DNA of 64,000 bases from Microbulbifer sp. SAOS-129_SWC (GTDB lineage: Bacteria > Pseudomonadota > Gammaproteobacteria > Pseudomonadales > Cellvibrionaceae), in the NCBI RefSeq assembly GCF_039696035.1, contig NZ_CP155567.1, forward strand, positions 124,001 to 188,000, read 5' to 3'. Each line of letters opens with the position of its first letter. Position 1 is the stretch's first letter. Positions 43,581 through 52,527 of this stretch are shown piece by piece. The notes under the pieces were generated by a model. That model ran no database searches. It saw only the letters and a program-made list of their open reading frames with translations, and was not told the DNA's origin. A program made the translations under genes and the position numbers.

Positions 43581-46490
43581 CTAGAAGCTGGACTTCAGGC
43601 TCAGGTAGTAATAGCGACCGTAGTCATTGTGCGCATCGGAGAAGTAACCGAAGTAGCGGTCGGCCAGGGGCGCGCGCTCGTCGGTCAGGTTCTTGACGCC
43701 GAAGCGGACCCGGTTGCTCGCCCCGGCGTAATCGAAGCGGTAATCGATGGTGGCATCGTAAGTGGTCATCGACGGAATCACGTAGCGAGTGCCGTCTTCC
43801 AGCGTCAGGGAATCCTGGTAGAAATCGCCGATCTTGAAACCACTCAGCGACGCACCCAACTGGTCGTAGCGCCAGGTCAGCTGCAGCGAATGGCGCTCTT
43901 CCTGGTTGCCGTCCTTGCCGAGCAGATCGGCAAAACCTACCACCGGGAAGTTCGCCGGGATGTCGCCGTTTTTCTGTGCCTCTACCAGCAGTGCCGCATC
44001 ACCGCCCGCGTCCTGCTCGAACTTGGTGGTAAAGGAGCCGTTGTACTTCAGGCCGAACTCACCGAAGTCAGTGAACAGGTCGTAGTAGATGCCGACGTCG
44101 TAACCGGCCAGGGTCCGTGTGTCGAGATTCGCATACTGGTCATCCACGTAGTTGATGCTGCCCGCGGCGCAAATACCGGCCGCCTCGTAATAGGCGGCTT
44201 CCTCGGGATCCACATCGGCGCGGTTCACCGCGGAGTCCCCTACCGAGTCACAGTTGCCGGCGCCGTTCTGCAGGCGGTAGTAGAGATCCAGCAGCGTGTG
44301 GTTTTCCTCACCCAGCAGGCCGATGGTGTTGTCCTTCTCGATGGTCCAGAAGTCCACGGTCATGGTCAGGTTTTCCAGCGGGGTAAAGGCCAGGCCGAGG
44401 GAGGTGTTGGTGGACTCCTCGGCTTCCAGGTCCTCGCTGCCCTGGGCGATGCGCTGCATGGAGTATTCGCAGTCGAGCACGTCCTGGTTCGGGTCACCGC
44501 CGTTCTCGGCCGCGTAGACACAGGCCCAGTCGATATTGGTACCGCTGCGCGCAACGATCTCCTCGTTGATGGTCACCAGGTTTGGCGCACGGAAAGCCTC
44601 CGACCAGGAACCGCGCAGCAACAGCTGTTCCACCGGGCGGTAACCGAAGGCCACCTTGCCCACGGTGGTATCGCCGAAATCGGAGAAGTCCTCATAACGG
44701 AGTGCCAGCTGCAGGTCGAAGTTTTCCAGCACCGGCACCTGCAGTTCACCGAACAGGGAGGTCACGGAGCGCTCGCCGCTGTTGTCCGGCGTCGGGCTGG
44801 AATTCACCACGTCGGAAACATAGGGGTAGGTATCGCCGTCGGCGTCGGTAAACTGGATGGTGCCGTCGAGGCGATCATCGCGGTCATCGACAAAGGACTC
44901 TTCGCGGTACTCGAAGCCGGCCAGTGCCGCCACCGGACCCGCCGGCAGGCTGAACAGGCCGTTATTGGAGAACTTCAAGTCGAAGCTCTTCAGTTCGCTT
45001 TCGCTGTCGCGGCGCACATTGATCAGGGCGCGCTCGATATGGCTGTCATGGCCGGCGCTGAGCGGGTTGTAGGCATCCAGACTTGTGTCGTTGAGCGCTT
45101 CCTGCATCAGGGTGTTGGATACGCGGTTGTGGGTTACATCCGATTTCTCATCCTTGTTCCACAGCAGTGCGGTTTCCCAGTCCCAGTCGCCGTAGGTACC
45201 GCGCAGACCCTGCAGCAGGCGGTAGTTGTCGCCGTCGTTCTCGACAATGCGTGGCCGCTCCGCGAAGCGGTAATTGTCGAGTACAAAGTCCACGCCATAC
45301 GGGTTATAGGGGTTGTCGGCGGGAAAGATCAGCTCGGAAGTCGAGAAAGATGCGGTCGGGTGACGACGCATATTGGTTGAGGAACGGTACAGGCCGATCT
45401 CGGAGAAGCTCTCCAGCCCGTTGCCCAGATCGTGGTTCACGAACACGAACAGGTTATCGCGCTGCAGCTCGGAGCTTACATCGCGGAACTCGTTCAGGTT
45501 ATAGCGCTCGGTGCCCTGGCCATCGACGGCGCCACAGACGTACTGGTTGATGGCATACTCGCAGCGCTCGTCGCCGGCGGGAAAGGTTTCCAGCTCGCCG
45601 CGGCTGTCGGTTATCCCATCGATGCTGCCGCTGACCATATCCAGCTGCGGGTAGAGGGAGTTGGCGCTGTTATTGCGGAAGGCGTTATCTTCGAACCACG
45701 GAGAATTTTCACCAATCAGGCCGGTCAGGTCGGAGTTGGCCCAGCGCGAGTCTTCAGAGGCCGACACGCGGCCGCGCTGGTAGTGGCTGAAGAAGGCGCT
45801 CATATTGGTGCGGCCTTCATTGAAGGTCTCGCCCCACTCGATTGCCAGGTGTTGGGTGTTGCGATCCAAATTATCGAACTCGGTGTGCTTGATCGACACG
45901 CTGAAACCGTCGAAATCACTCTTCAGCACATTGTTCACAACCCCCGCCACTGCATCGGCCCCATAGATCGCCGAGGCGCCGTCGCGCAGTACTTCCACTC
46001 GCTGCAGGCCGGCGGTGGGCAGAACGTTGGAGTTGGCAGTGACTACCGGCACATAGCTGCCACCCACCTCTTCGGTCTGGTAGGCCGCGGCGTTCACTAC
46101 CCGGCGGCCGTTCAGCAGCACCAGGGTATTGCCGGTGCCCAGGTTGCGCAGGTTGAACGCGCCAATGTCGCCACGCGCGGAGTTGACTCCGCCACTGATA
46201 TTTTCCGCTTCGTTGAAGAAGTTCTGGCCGTTTTCCGGGATCAACGCCAACAGCTCATCGCCGGAGTCCACACCCATCGCCTCGATATCGTCAGCATTGA
46301 CAACGGATACCGCCAGCGCTTCGTTAATCTGCGCACCCTTGATCTGGGTGCCGACCACGGTCACCTGTTCGATGGTTTCCTGTTTGGATTTTTCGTCAGC
46401 GGTTGCGGATGTTGCCGCGGCCTGCTCCTGGACCGCCAGGGCCAGCGGACTTAACAGCATGCCTGAAAGCATGATCATGGATCGCTTCAT
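43581..46490 (-). CDS. TonB-dependent receptor (no STN domain)
   Basis: 969 residues from the ATG at 46490 (GGAAAG upstream). Signal peptide (MIMLSGMLLSPLALA), TonB-box region IEQVTVVGTQIKG, plug with LGTGNTLVLLNGRRVVNAAA and LQRVEVLRDGASAIYGADAV (about 150-175), then a long barrel ending YYLSLKSSF with terminal Phe. The plug style (NLRNLGTGNTLVLLNGRR) is that of large receptors common in Cellvibrionales and Caulobacterales. It lacks an STN domain, matching the truncated FecR protein encoded upstream. A small perfect hairpin, GCTCAA-TTC-TTGAGC at 46515-46529, lies 25 nt upstream of the start. Imports an unknown ligand; context suggests one that the exported lyase can cleave. Confidence 0.92.
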   Translation of the reverse strand: MKRSMIMLSGMLLSPLALAVQEQAAATSATADEKSKQETIEQVTVVGTQIKGAQINEALAVSVVNADDIEAMGVDSGDELLALIPENGQNFFNEAENISGGVNSARGDIGAFNLRNLGTGNTLVLLNGRRVVNAAAYQTEEVGGSYVPVVTANSNVLPTAGLQRVEVLRDGASAIYGADAVAGVVNNVLKSDFDGFSVSIKHTEFDNLDRNTQHLAIEWGETFNEGRTNMSAFFSHYQRGRVSASEDSRWANSDLTGLIGENSPWFEDNAFRNNSANSLYPQLDMVSGSIDGITDSRGELETFPAGDERCEYAINQYVCGAVDGQGTERYNLNEFRDVSSELQRDNLFVFVNHDLGNGLESFSEIGLYRSSTNMRRHPTASFSTSELIFPADNPYNPYGVDFVLDNYRFAERPRIVENDGDNYRLLQGLRGTYGDWDWETALLWNKDEKSDVTHNRVSNTLMQEALNDTSLDAYNPLSAGHDSHIERALINVRRDSESELKSFDLKFSNNGLFSLPAGPVAALAGFEYREESFVDDRDDRLDGTIQFTDADGDTYPYVSDVVNSSPTPDNSGERSVTSLFGELQVPVLENFDLQLALRYEDFSDFGDTTVGKVAFGYRPVEQLLLRGSWSEAFRAPNLVTINEEIVARSGTNIDWACVYAAENGGDPNQDVLDCEYSMQRIAQGSEDLEAEESTNTSLGLAFTPLENLTMTVDFWTIEKDNTIGLLGEENHTLLDLYYRLQNGAGNCDSVGDSAVNRADVDPEEAAYYEAAGICAAGSINYVDDQYANLDTRTLAGYDVGIYYDLFTDFGEFGLKYNGSFTTKFEQDAGGDAALLVEAQKNGDIPANFPVVGFADLLGKDGNQEERHSLQLTWRYDQLGASLSGFKIGDFYQDSLTLEDGTRYVIPSMTTYDATIDYRFDYAGASNRVRFGVKNLTDERAPLADRYFGYFSDAHNDYGRYYYLSLKSSF

Positions 46491-46614
46491 GGATCTTTCC
46501 CTCATCGCGTGATTGCTCAATTCTTGAGCCAATTTATTGTTAGAGTCGGACTTATAGTTCTACTTCTAACAGGCTCAACGCATGAGAGAGAGAAAACCCC
46601 TACGCCGGGGAAGA

Positions 46615-47064
46615 TTATTCGTCGCCGAATTGAATTTGTTCAAAGCCGGGGGGTTGATGAACGCGGTGAGGCTTTTTGGCGGGGGAATGCGGTGCCTGCA
46701 GGGCAAAGGCCAGGCCAACGGCAATCAGCAGCAGGGCGACGACTGAGTGCCGGCGACGGTTATGGCGATAAGACACCGCGCAATCCGTAGCCGGGGAAGC
46801 GGAAGCGGTAATTACCTGGGGGAAAATCATTACCTGTGGCGCATGGATTTGCCCGCGCACGTGGGACAGGGATGCGACGCGGGCATTCAGCTGGGACAGC
46901 TCTTCGAACGCCCAGCGGTGCAGCGGGTCCTCGTCCAGCCACACCGACAGCTGCTGCCGTTCATCGAGGCTTACATGGTCGGCGTCCAGGCGGGCGAGCC
47001 AGGCGGATGCCTGCTCCATCACATCGTCGGGAATGCCAATGCAGAGCCATTCATCCAGCTGCAA
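46615..47064 (-). CDS. truncated FecR-like anti-sigma factor lacking the periplasmic sensor
   Basis: 149 residues from a TTG at 47064, with a strong CAGGAGG 10 nt upstream and overlapping the sigma stop by 14 bp. The cytoplasmic DUF4880 part is present (ASAWLARLDADHVSLDERQQ, then LSVWLDEDPLHRWAFEELSQ), followed by one membrane helix (HSVVALLLIAVGLAFAL, about residues 108-124). After the helix only about 25 residues remain (SPAKKPHRVHQPPGFEQIQF), so the FecR domain that normally senses the receptor is absent. I see no frameshift downstream that would restore it: the next 124 bp lead to the receptor gene. It may still bind and hold the sigma factor. Confidence 0.75.
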   Translation of the reverse strand: MQLDEWLCIGIPDDVMEQASAWLARLDADHVSLDERQQLSVWLDEDPLHRWAFEELSQLNARVASLSHVRGQIHAPQVMIFPQVITASASPATDCAVSYRHNRRRHSVVALLLIAVGLAFALQAPHSPAKKPHRVHQPPGFEQIQFGDE

Positions 47065-47683
47065 TTCTGATGTCCTCCTGCCGTTCAGGCACTGCCGGGA
47101 CTTTGGGTGGGGCTGTCCTGGCGGCAACCAGGTGATCGCGGCACAGGCGCATGCCGCGGTCCAGGTGATTTTCCACCGTCTTGTTGGAGATGCCAAGAAT
47201 CTTTGCAATTTCTCCGTGGGAGTGGCCATCGATCTTGCGCATGACAAAGACCTGGCGGCACTTGGGTGGCAGCGCATTGATGGCGGCTACCAGCGCACGC
47301 TGTTCCTCTTCCCGGCTGACCTGGCTCTCGACCGCCTCCTCCAGGGTTGCGGCCTGGACGTCATACTGCGCGCTAATGCCATGCTGCTCCACCACCTTCT
47401 GGTGCCGCAGGTGGCTGATCGCCAGGTTGCGGGCCACGCGGAACAGGAAGGGGCGCGGTTCCATTGCCCGGTCTTCCTTCAGGGCAACAAACAGCTTCAG
47501 GTAGGCCTCCTGCAGTACTTCTTCGGCCTGGGCGGGTTCCAGCATGCGGCGGAGGCTGGCCAGTAATTGATCCCGGGTTTCCGCGTAGAGGCGATTGACC
47601 TGTTGCTCGGCATCCGGCTCGCGCCGGATCCAGCTCGACGTAAAGCGGGAAAAGCTGAATTTGGAGAAGAGACTTTTCGACAT
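47051..47683 (-). CDS. ECF sigma factor
   Basis: 210 residues. Region 2: YAETRDQLLASLRRMLEPAQ, AEEVLQEAYLKLF, RPFLFRVARNLAISHLRHQ (about residues 33-95). Region 4: ALPPKCRQVFVMRKIDGHSH followed by GEIAKILGISNKTVENHLDR (about 135-175), a clear helix-turn-helix. First gene of a minus-strand set: sigma, truncated FecR, TonB receptor, DASS transporter, lyase. It likely activates that set. The N-terminal extension (about 30 residues, Ser/Phe-rich) is unusual but the ATG at 47683 is the only good start. Confidence 0.9.
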   Translation of the reverse strand: MSKSLFSKFSFSRFTSSWIRREPDAEQQVNRLYAETRDQLLASLRRMLEPAQAEEVLQEAYLKLFVALKEDRAMEPRPFLFRVARNLAISHLRHQKVVEQHGISAQYDVQAATLEEAVESQVSREEEQRALVAAINALPPKCRQVFVMRKIDGHSHGEIAKILGISNKTVENHLDRGMRLCRDHLVAARTAPPKVPAVPERQEDIRIAAG

Positions 47684-47916
47684 GGGCGCCCTGTCATTAT
47701 TGTTCTAGGTGCGCGCATCAGCGCTGAGCGCCTGATACTAGCACGCTGTTTATGGGGACTTGTACCTCACGGAGGAAGCTCACGCCGCTAGTGTTGAGTA
47801 AACAAAGGTGTGGGTTTGTCCGTTCGCGACACGCCGGTAATGGCAGCCGGTGCGGGGAAACGCTATCGTGCCCCGACAACAGAGCGCCACGGCAGAAGCA
47901 ACGGGAAGTGAAAATA

Positions 47917-48666
47917 ATGAAGATAAAAAACATGATCGTGCTGGTGGCAGTGATGACACTGGCTGCCTGTGCAGCGGAGCGGCCGCTGCCGCAAAGAGCG
48001 ATCGTGACGCCCTCGCTGGTATCCAAAGCGATTGAAATCGAGCAGACGCTGGATGCCCGCGAGGGTGTCGCTGTGGCGCCCGATGCAGACTGGTTCAAGG
48101 TCGTGCCGGGGCGCATACCGGTTATCCTCACCGCGCCTCACGCCACCCGCCCGCTGCGCGAGGGCAATCGCCGCTTCTCCGATGGCGGCGGCACCGCAGC
48201 CCTGGCGCTATCCGTGGCAGAGCTCACCGGCGCTTACGTGATTTACACCACCCACGAGGGCCCCTCGGATCCCAATTATTACGATGACAACGCGTTCAAG
48301 CGGCAACTGGGTCGCCTCATCGCCGAAGTCCGCCCCCGCTATGTGCTGGATATTCACGGCAGTCATCCATTCCGCCCCTACGATATCGACCTGGGCACCA
48401 TGGGCGGCCGATCTCTGCTCGGGCAGCAAGCACTGCTGCGCGACCTGATTGCCAGCCTGGAGCGCGAGGGCCTGCAAAACATCTCCTACAACTACTTCGG
48501 CGCGGCGAAAAACCGGACCATCACCAAGTTTGCCGCCGGCCTCGGGGTGCCGGCCATTCAGGTGGAAGTAAATACTAACTATCTTTCTCCGTCCGAGGGC
48601 AATATCCAGGCCCAGCACTTCTCCCAGCTGGCGCAGGCGCTGGTGCGTTACGTGCAGGGCGGGTAA
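47917..48666 (+). CDS. lipoprotein resembling N-formylglutamate amidohydrolases
   Basis: 249 residues from the ATG at 47917 (GGGAAG upstream). Lipobox LAAC after IVLVAVMT puts the lipidated Cys near residue 17. The body has VILTAPHATRPLREGNRRFS (about 69-88) and VLDIHGSHPFRPYDIDLG (about 141-158), matching the zinc-binding H/E and DIHG motifs of the N-formylglutamate amidohydrolase-like fold (related to M14-type carboxypeptidases). Also EVNTNYLSPSEG near the C-terminus. Probably a periplasmic zinc hydrolase; the substrate is unknown and lipidation is not typical of HutG-type enzymes. Divergent from the ECF sigma gene. Confidence 0.75.
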   Translation: MKIKNMIVLVAVMTLAACAAERPLPQRAIVTPSLVSKAIEIEQTLDAREGVAVAPDADWFKVVPGRIPVILTAPHATRPLREGNRRFSDGGGTAALALSVAELTGAYVIYTTHEGPSDPNYYDDNAFKRQLGRLIAEVRPRYVLDIHGSHPFRPYDIDLGTMGGRSLLGQQALLRDLIASLEREGLQNISYNYFGAAKNRTITKFAAGLGVPAIQVEVNTNYLSPSEGNIQAQHFSQLAQALVRYVQGG

Positions 48667-48681
48667 GCGCTAGCGCGCAAT

Positions 48682-48703
48682 AAACGGCGTATTACCGCCG
48701 TTT
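48682..48703 (+). terminator. hairpin terminator-like element
   Basis: AAACGGCG / CGCCGTTT 8-bp stem with a 6-nt loop, 16 bp after the lipoprotein stop; the T-run is short (TTT). Confidence 0.6.
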
Positions 48704-48756
48704 CCGGCCGTGGTATGGTTGGGCACAACCGAGCATGTCGACGACGGAGACACAAG

Positions 48757-50523
48757 ATGGCGTCCAGGCCCCACCAGTTCCTTTCCACACTCGCGCTTCT
48801 GTGGCTACTGACCCCGCTGGTCTGGGCCGCCACTGCCACCGAACAGCTGCAGAGCGTTATCGACGACCACTGGCAGTACAGCCTCAGCGAAGACCCGGTC
48901 ATGGCCGGCCGCATGGGCCTGCCCGGCTACAACGACCGCCTGCCCGGCGTCACCGCCAAAGACCGCGCCCGCCGCCTGCAGGCCGAGCAGGGCTTCCTCG
49001 CGCGGCTGAACAAGATCGACGGGAAACAGCTGAGCCAGGCCGACCAGGTCAACCGCGAACTGCTGATGTGGGTGCTGGACAACTCCATCGAGGCCAACCA
49101 GCTGTTCCTCGACCGCTTACCGTTCACCACCTATTACGGCTTCTACAACGGCGCGCTGGATGCCAGCGACGGCCTGGCGATGAAGAAGGTCAAAGACTAC
49201 GAAGACTACATTGCGCGCATCCGCGACTTCGGCCGCTACTTCGACGAGAACATCGCCAATATGCGCCAGGGCATCAAGGACGGCTTCGTGCGCCCGAAGG
49301 TGACCGTGGAAGCGGTGATCCCGACCGTGCGCGCCCAGGCCTACGACGACCCGACCAAGAGCAGCCTGTACGAGCCGTTCAAGAACATGCCCGATTCCAT
49401 TCCGGCGAAGGAGCAGCAGCGCCTGCGCGCGCAGGGCAAGCAGGCTATTAAGGAAGTCGCCATCCCCGCCTTCGCGCGCGTGGCCGACTTCTTCGAAAAA
49501 GACTATCTGCCGGCCGCCACCAAGACCATCGGCGCCGAGCAGCTGCCCGGTGGTAAGGAGTACTACCGCCACAATATCCGCACTTACGTGACCCTGGATA
49601 TGGAGCCGGCGGAGATTCACAAGATCGGCCTGGCGGAAGTGAAGCGTATCCGCGCGGAGATGGACGCACTGATCAAGCAGACCGGCTTCAAGGGCAGCTT
49701 CAAGGAGTTCACCCACTTCCTGCGCACCGATCCGCAGTTCTACGCCAAGACGCCGGAAGAGCTACTCAAGGACGTCTCCTATATCGCCAAGCGCATCGAC
49801 TACCGCCTGCCGGGCTTCTTCGGCAAGCTGCCGCGCACGCCCTACGGCATAGTGCCGGTACCGGACGAGATTGCCCCCATCTACACCACCGCCTCCTACA
49901 ACCCGCCGGCCATCGGCGGTGTCCACGGCGGCGCCATGTGGGTGAACACCTATGCGCTGGATCAGCGCCCGCTGTACGAACTGCCGGCCCTGACCCTGCA
50001 CGAAGCCGTCCCCGGCCACCACCTGCAGGGCGCGCTGGCGCAGGAGATGCAGAACGTCCCGCAGTTCCGCCGCAACTTCTACCTGAGCGCCTTCGGCGAA
50101 GGCTGGGCGCTGTACGCCGAGCGCCTGGGCAAGGAGATGGGCATCTACCAGACCCCGTACGAAAACTTCGGCCGCCTCAGCTACGAAATGTGGCGCGCCT
50201 GCCGCCTGGTGATCGACACCGGCATCCACTCCCAACACTGGACCCGCCAGCAGGCCATCGACTACCTGACCAACAACACCGCGCTGTCGGAAGCCAACGT
50301 GCGCGCGGAAGTAGACCGCTATATCTCCTGGCCGGGTCAGGCGCTGGCTTACAAGATGGGTGAGATCAAGATCCGCGAGCTGCGCGCGGAAGCGGAGAAG
50401 GCGTTGGGGGATAAATTTGATCTGCGCAAATTCCACGATGCGGTGCTGGCGAATGGGGCGCTGCCGCTGTCGATGTTGGAGGAGCAGATGGATCGGTTTG
50501 TGGCCGAGTCGCGCAGCCAGTAA
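48757..50523 (+). CDS. DUF885 zinc-peptidase-like exported protein
   Basis: 588 residues from the ATG at 48757 (GGAG upstream). Signal peptide (FLSTLALLWLLTPLVWA). The DUF885 hallmark HEAVPGHHLQ (about residues 418-427) supplies two His and a Glu of a metallopeptidase site. Other conserved stretches: PYGIVPVPDEIAP, NPPAIGGVHGGAMWVNTY, EGWALYAERLGKEMGIY. The family is related to M32/M3-like peptidases and is probably periplasmic in Gammaproteobacteria. Substrate unknown. Separate transcription unit between a terminator-like hairpin and a REP-like repeat. Confidence 0.88.
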   Translation: MASRPHQFLSTLALLWLLTPLVWAATATEQLQSVIDDHWQYSLSEDPVMAGRMGLPGYNDRLPGVTAKDRARRLQAEQGFLARLNKIDGKQLSQADQVNRELLMWVLDNSIEANQLFLDRLPFTTYYGFYNGALDASDGLAMKKVKDYEDYIARIRDFGRYFDENIANMRQGIKDGFVRPKVTVEAVIPTVRAQAYDDPTKSSLYEPFKNMPDSIPAKEQQRLRAQGKQAIKEVAIPAFARVADFFEKDYLPAATKTIGAEQLPGGKEYYRHNIRTYVTLDMEPAEIHKIGLAEVKRIRAEMDALIKQTGFKGSFKEFTHFLRTDPQFYAKTPEELLKDVSYIAKRIDYRLPGFFGKLPRTPYGIVPVPDEIAPIYTTASYNPPAIGGVHGGAMWVNTYALDQRPLYELPALTLHEAVPGHHLQGALAQEMQNVPQFRRNFYLSAFGEGWALYAERLGKEMGIYQTPYENFGRLSYEMWRACRLVIDTGIHSQHWTRQQAIDYLTNNTALSEANVRAEVDRYISWPGQALAYKMGEIKIRELRAEAEKALGDKFDLRKFHDAVLANGALPLSMLEEQMDRFVAESRSQ

Positions 50524-50559
50524 CTACCTGGTTGCGCTGCATCCATCCAACGTATCGTC

Positions 50560-50628
50560 ATACCGGCGCAGGCCGGTATCCAGTGGGATGCCATCAGGTA
50601 ACGGCGCAATTCCAGATGCGCCGTTACC
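50560..50628. repeat. REP-like intergenic element with two hairpins
   Basis: First hairpin ATACCGGC-GCAG-GCCGGTAT (50560-50579), second a perfect 12-bp stem (50597-50608 with 50617-50628, loop of 8). The first matches the widespread pattern GTCATACCGGCGCAGGCCGG seen between genes of many Proteobacteria. Lies between the DUF885 gene and a DUF6933-like gene and may end transcription of the former. Confidence 0.7.
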
Positions 50629-50667
50629 GGCCGACTAATCAGAAATATTTCCAGCGATGGAACCGCT

Positions 50668-51219
50668 TTGATCAGAATACACGCCACCAAAAAACTGCTC
50701 GCCAAACTGCCGGTCGACCAGCAAGGGCTACTTCCCACAGGTGCAAAACACCTGCAGTTGGCCGGCAATACCGACAGCCTGCTGAGTGGCTGGCACGCTA
50801 ATATCCTGTCACTGCAGGACCGCGACTGCATTCTGCTGGTGCACGATCACACCCGCTTCCCGGTGTTTATTCCCCTTGTGGACAAAGAGGCTTTGGCCGC
50901 GCTCGATTGGCATTTCCAGGATATTCTGATGAACACCCTGCTGAAGGCCGGCGCCAGTCAAGCGCAGCTGGATAGCTCCGCGGCGCAATTATCGCGACTG
51001 TATTTCGACAACGATTGCGATCGCTCGGTGCAAGGCACCATGAACCAGATGAAGAACGATCTCGAAACCAGGTTGTGGTACGACAGCGCGGACGTTGCGG
51101 AGCTGCTGCCTTACAGTACTTCTCTATGGCTTGCGGATCGGCCGTGTACGGTCAAGGGGAAAAAAGGCTGTGTCTGGCCGATAAAGGCAATGTTTGCGCT
51201 GTTGGATGGCGAGCAATGA
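50668..51219 (+). CDS. DUF6933-like protein
   Basis: 183 residues from a TTG at 50668. The opening IRIHATKKLLAKLP and the middle LLSGWHANILSLQDRDCILL with VHDHTRFPVFIPLVDK match a small cytoplasmic family (DUF6933) of unknown role. No signal peptide or membrane helix. The C-terminal half has DRSVQGTMNQMKNDLETRLW. Ribosome site is weak, so the start is not certain. Convergent with hipA, 18 bp apart. Confidence 0.7.
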   Translation: MIRIHATKKLLAKLPVDQQGLLPTGAKHLQLAGNTDSLLSGWHANILSLQDRDCILLVHDHTRFPVFIPLVDKEALAALDWHFQDILMNTLLKAGASQAQLDSSAAQLSRLYFDNDCDRSVQGTMNQMKNDLETRLWYDSADVAELLPYSTSLWLADRPCTVKGKKGCVWPIKAMFALLDGEQ

Positions 51220-51237
51220 GTGCCTGACTTCCCGCGG

Positions 51238-52518
51238 CTAACCGATTCTGAAATCCGCATGCAGATGCCTCCAGTGCGCCTGCAACTGTATCTTCTGCTC
51301 CGGGTTCATCGGTGCGCCGGCGAGCGCTTGCGGCCACAGCTCCCGCGCCTTTTGTAGCGTATCTTCCAGCTGTGGTTTTATCGCCCGCCAGGGAACGCCA
51401 ACAGTGTTCGACCAGTTTTCAAAATGGCCCAGCTGCATCTGGTACCAGTCTTTGTGGTCAGCCAGGTTGAGTGATATCTGGCGCTCGCCGGGAATATAAG
51501 CCTGGGTGTAGACAATATCGTAAGCGGGTGCCAGTTCTGCGGTGATGCGGTCCGGGTAAACCAGGCTCCAGTTTTTCAGGTGCGCGTCGCCATTGCCCAG
51601 CAAAATATTTACCAGCAGGCGCCGCGCCAGCTGTTGCGTATTGGCCAGCCGGTGACCGCTGAATTGATAGAGCACTCTGCCTATCTGTTCAAAATTCGCC
51701 GTGCCGTATTTTTCGTGGGGATATTTGAACAGGACCTGGGCGAAGTCTTCCGTATGGATGCGCTGCCGTTGCGCATCGCGGTCGAAGCGGCGGATGGCGT
51801 ACGCGTGTGTTTCATTCGGGAGGTTTATGGGCGGGAGATCTTGCAGCTGGTCGAGCGTTACCAGCTTCACCTCCAGAATATCAATGCCGGCGAGCTCCGC
51901 CAGCTTCATCACCGTGTACTCGTTGAGGGGCACGTCCCGGTGGCGGGTTGAGGGCGTCTTTACAATCCATTCGCCGAGTCGGCCCGGCTGCGACACGTTG
52001 AAGCGGCCATCCGCCTCAAACATCGAGAACTTCATCTGCACACCGGCCAGTGAGAAGTGCGGCCGCCCGTCCAGTACCATGCGCGGCACCGGCTCCACGC
52101 GCGCGCGATGATCCAGCACGCCCGGGGGAATCTGTTCCGGTGCGACTGGCTCCGCCGTCAGCGCACCGGGCAGGTCGGCAGCCAGCTGGGCGAATAGCGG
52201 GAACTCATTGTCCCTGTGCACCTTGAGCGTCTGCGCAAACCAATCCCGCAGTGCGCCCTCCGGCAGCAAGTTGGACAGCACCGGGTGCAGCCGCTGCTGC
52301 CGTATCCACGGCGCGGCGAAGAGGCGCTTGCTGGCCGGGTGCTCGGCGCTGCCCGACAGCGTCAGGGTCGGGCGTTCGGAATTGGCGATATAGTCCGGAT
52401 CAAAAACCAGCACATTGTTGCCGCCCTGATAGCCGGCCAGATAACCGACCGTGACACCGTGTAACGCAAGTTTCAGTACCTCAACCGCTTCTGTTTCCAA
52501 CGCGCTTTCTCCCTGCAT
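51238..52518 (-). CDS. hipA: HipA-family serine/threonine kinase toxin
   Basis: 426 residues, close to E. coli HipA (440). N-subdomain with LSGSAEHPASKRLF and LHPVLSNLLPEGALRDWFAQ (about residues 79-98), nucleotide-binding FSLAGVQMKFSMF (about 155-167), EWIVKTPSTRHRDVP, catalytic LLGNGDAHLKNWSL (about 308-321) and metal-binding APAYDIV (about 332-338). HipA kinases phosphorylate glutamyl-tRNA synthetase and cause dormancy; here this is inferred from family. The upstream hipB gene ends 9 bp before the start, giving the classical antitoxin-toxin order. Looks complete. Confidence 0.93.
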   Translation of the reverse strand: MQGESALETEAVEVLKLALHGVTVGYLAGYQGGNNVLVFDPDYIANSERPTLTLSGSAEHPASKRLFAAPWIRQQRLHPVLSNLLPEGALRDWFAQTLKVHRDNEFPLFAQLAADLPGALTAEPVAPEQIPPGVLDHRARVEPVPRMVLDGRPHFSLAGVQMKFSMFEADGRFNVSQPGRLGEWIVKTPSTRHRDVPLNEYTVMKLAELAGIDILEVKLVTLDQLQDLPPINLPNETHAYAIRRFDRDAQRQRIHTEDFAQVLFKYPHEKYGTANFEQIGRVLYQFSGHRLANTQQLARRLLVNILLGNGDAHLKNWSLVYPDRITAELAPAYDIVYTQAYIPGERQISLNLADHKDWYQMQLGHFENWSNTVGVPWRAIKPQLEDTLQKARELWPQALAGAPMNPEQKIQLQAHWRHLHADFRIG

Positions 52519-52527
52519 CGCCTGCGC

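Noticed and set aside
43566..45380. 604-codon plus-strand frame over the TonB receptor at 43.6-46.5 kb
   Set aside because: Antisense shadow; composition is Val/Gly/Ala-rich filler with no domain, whereas the minus strand encodes a full receptor.
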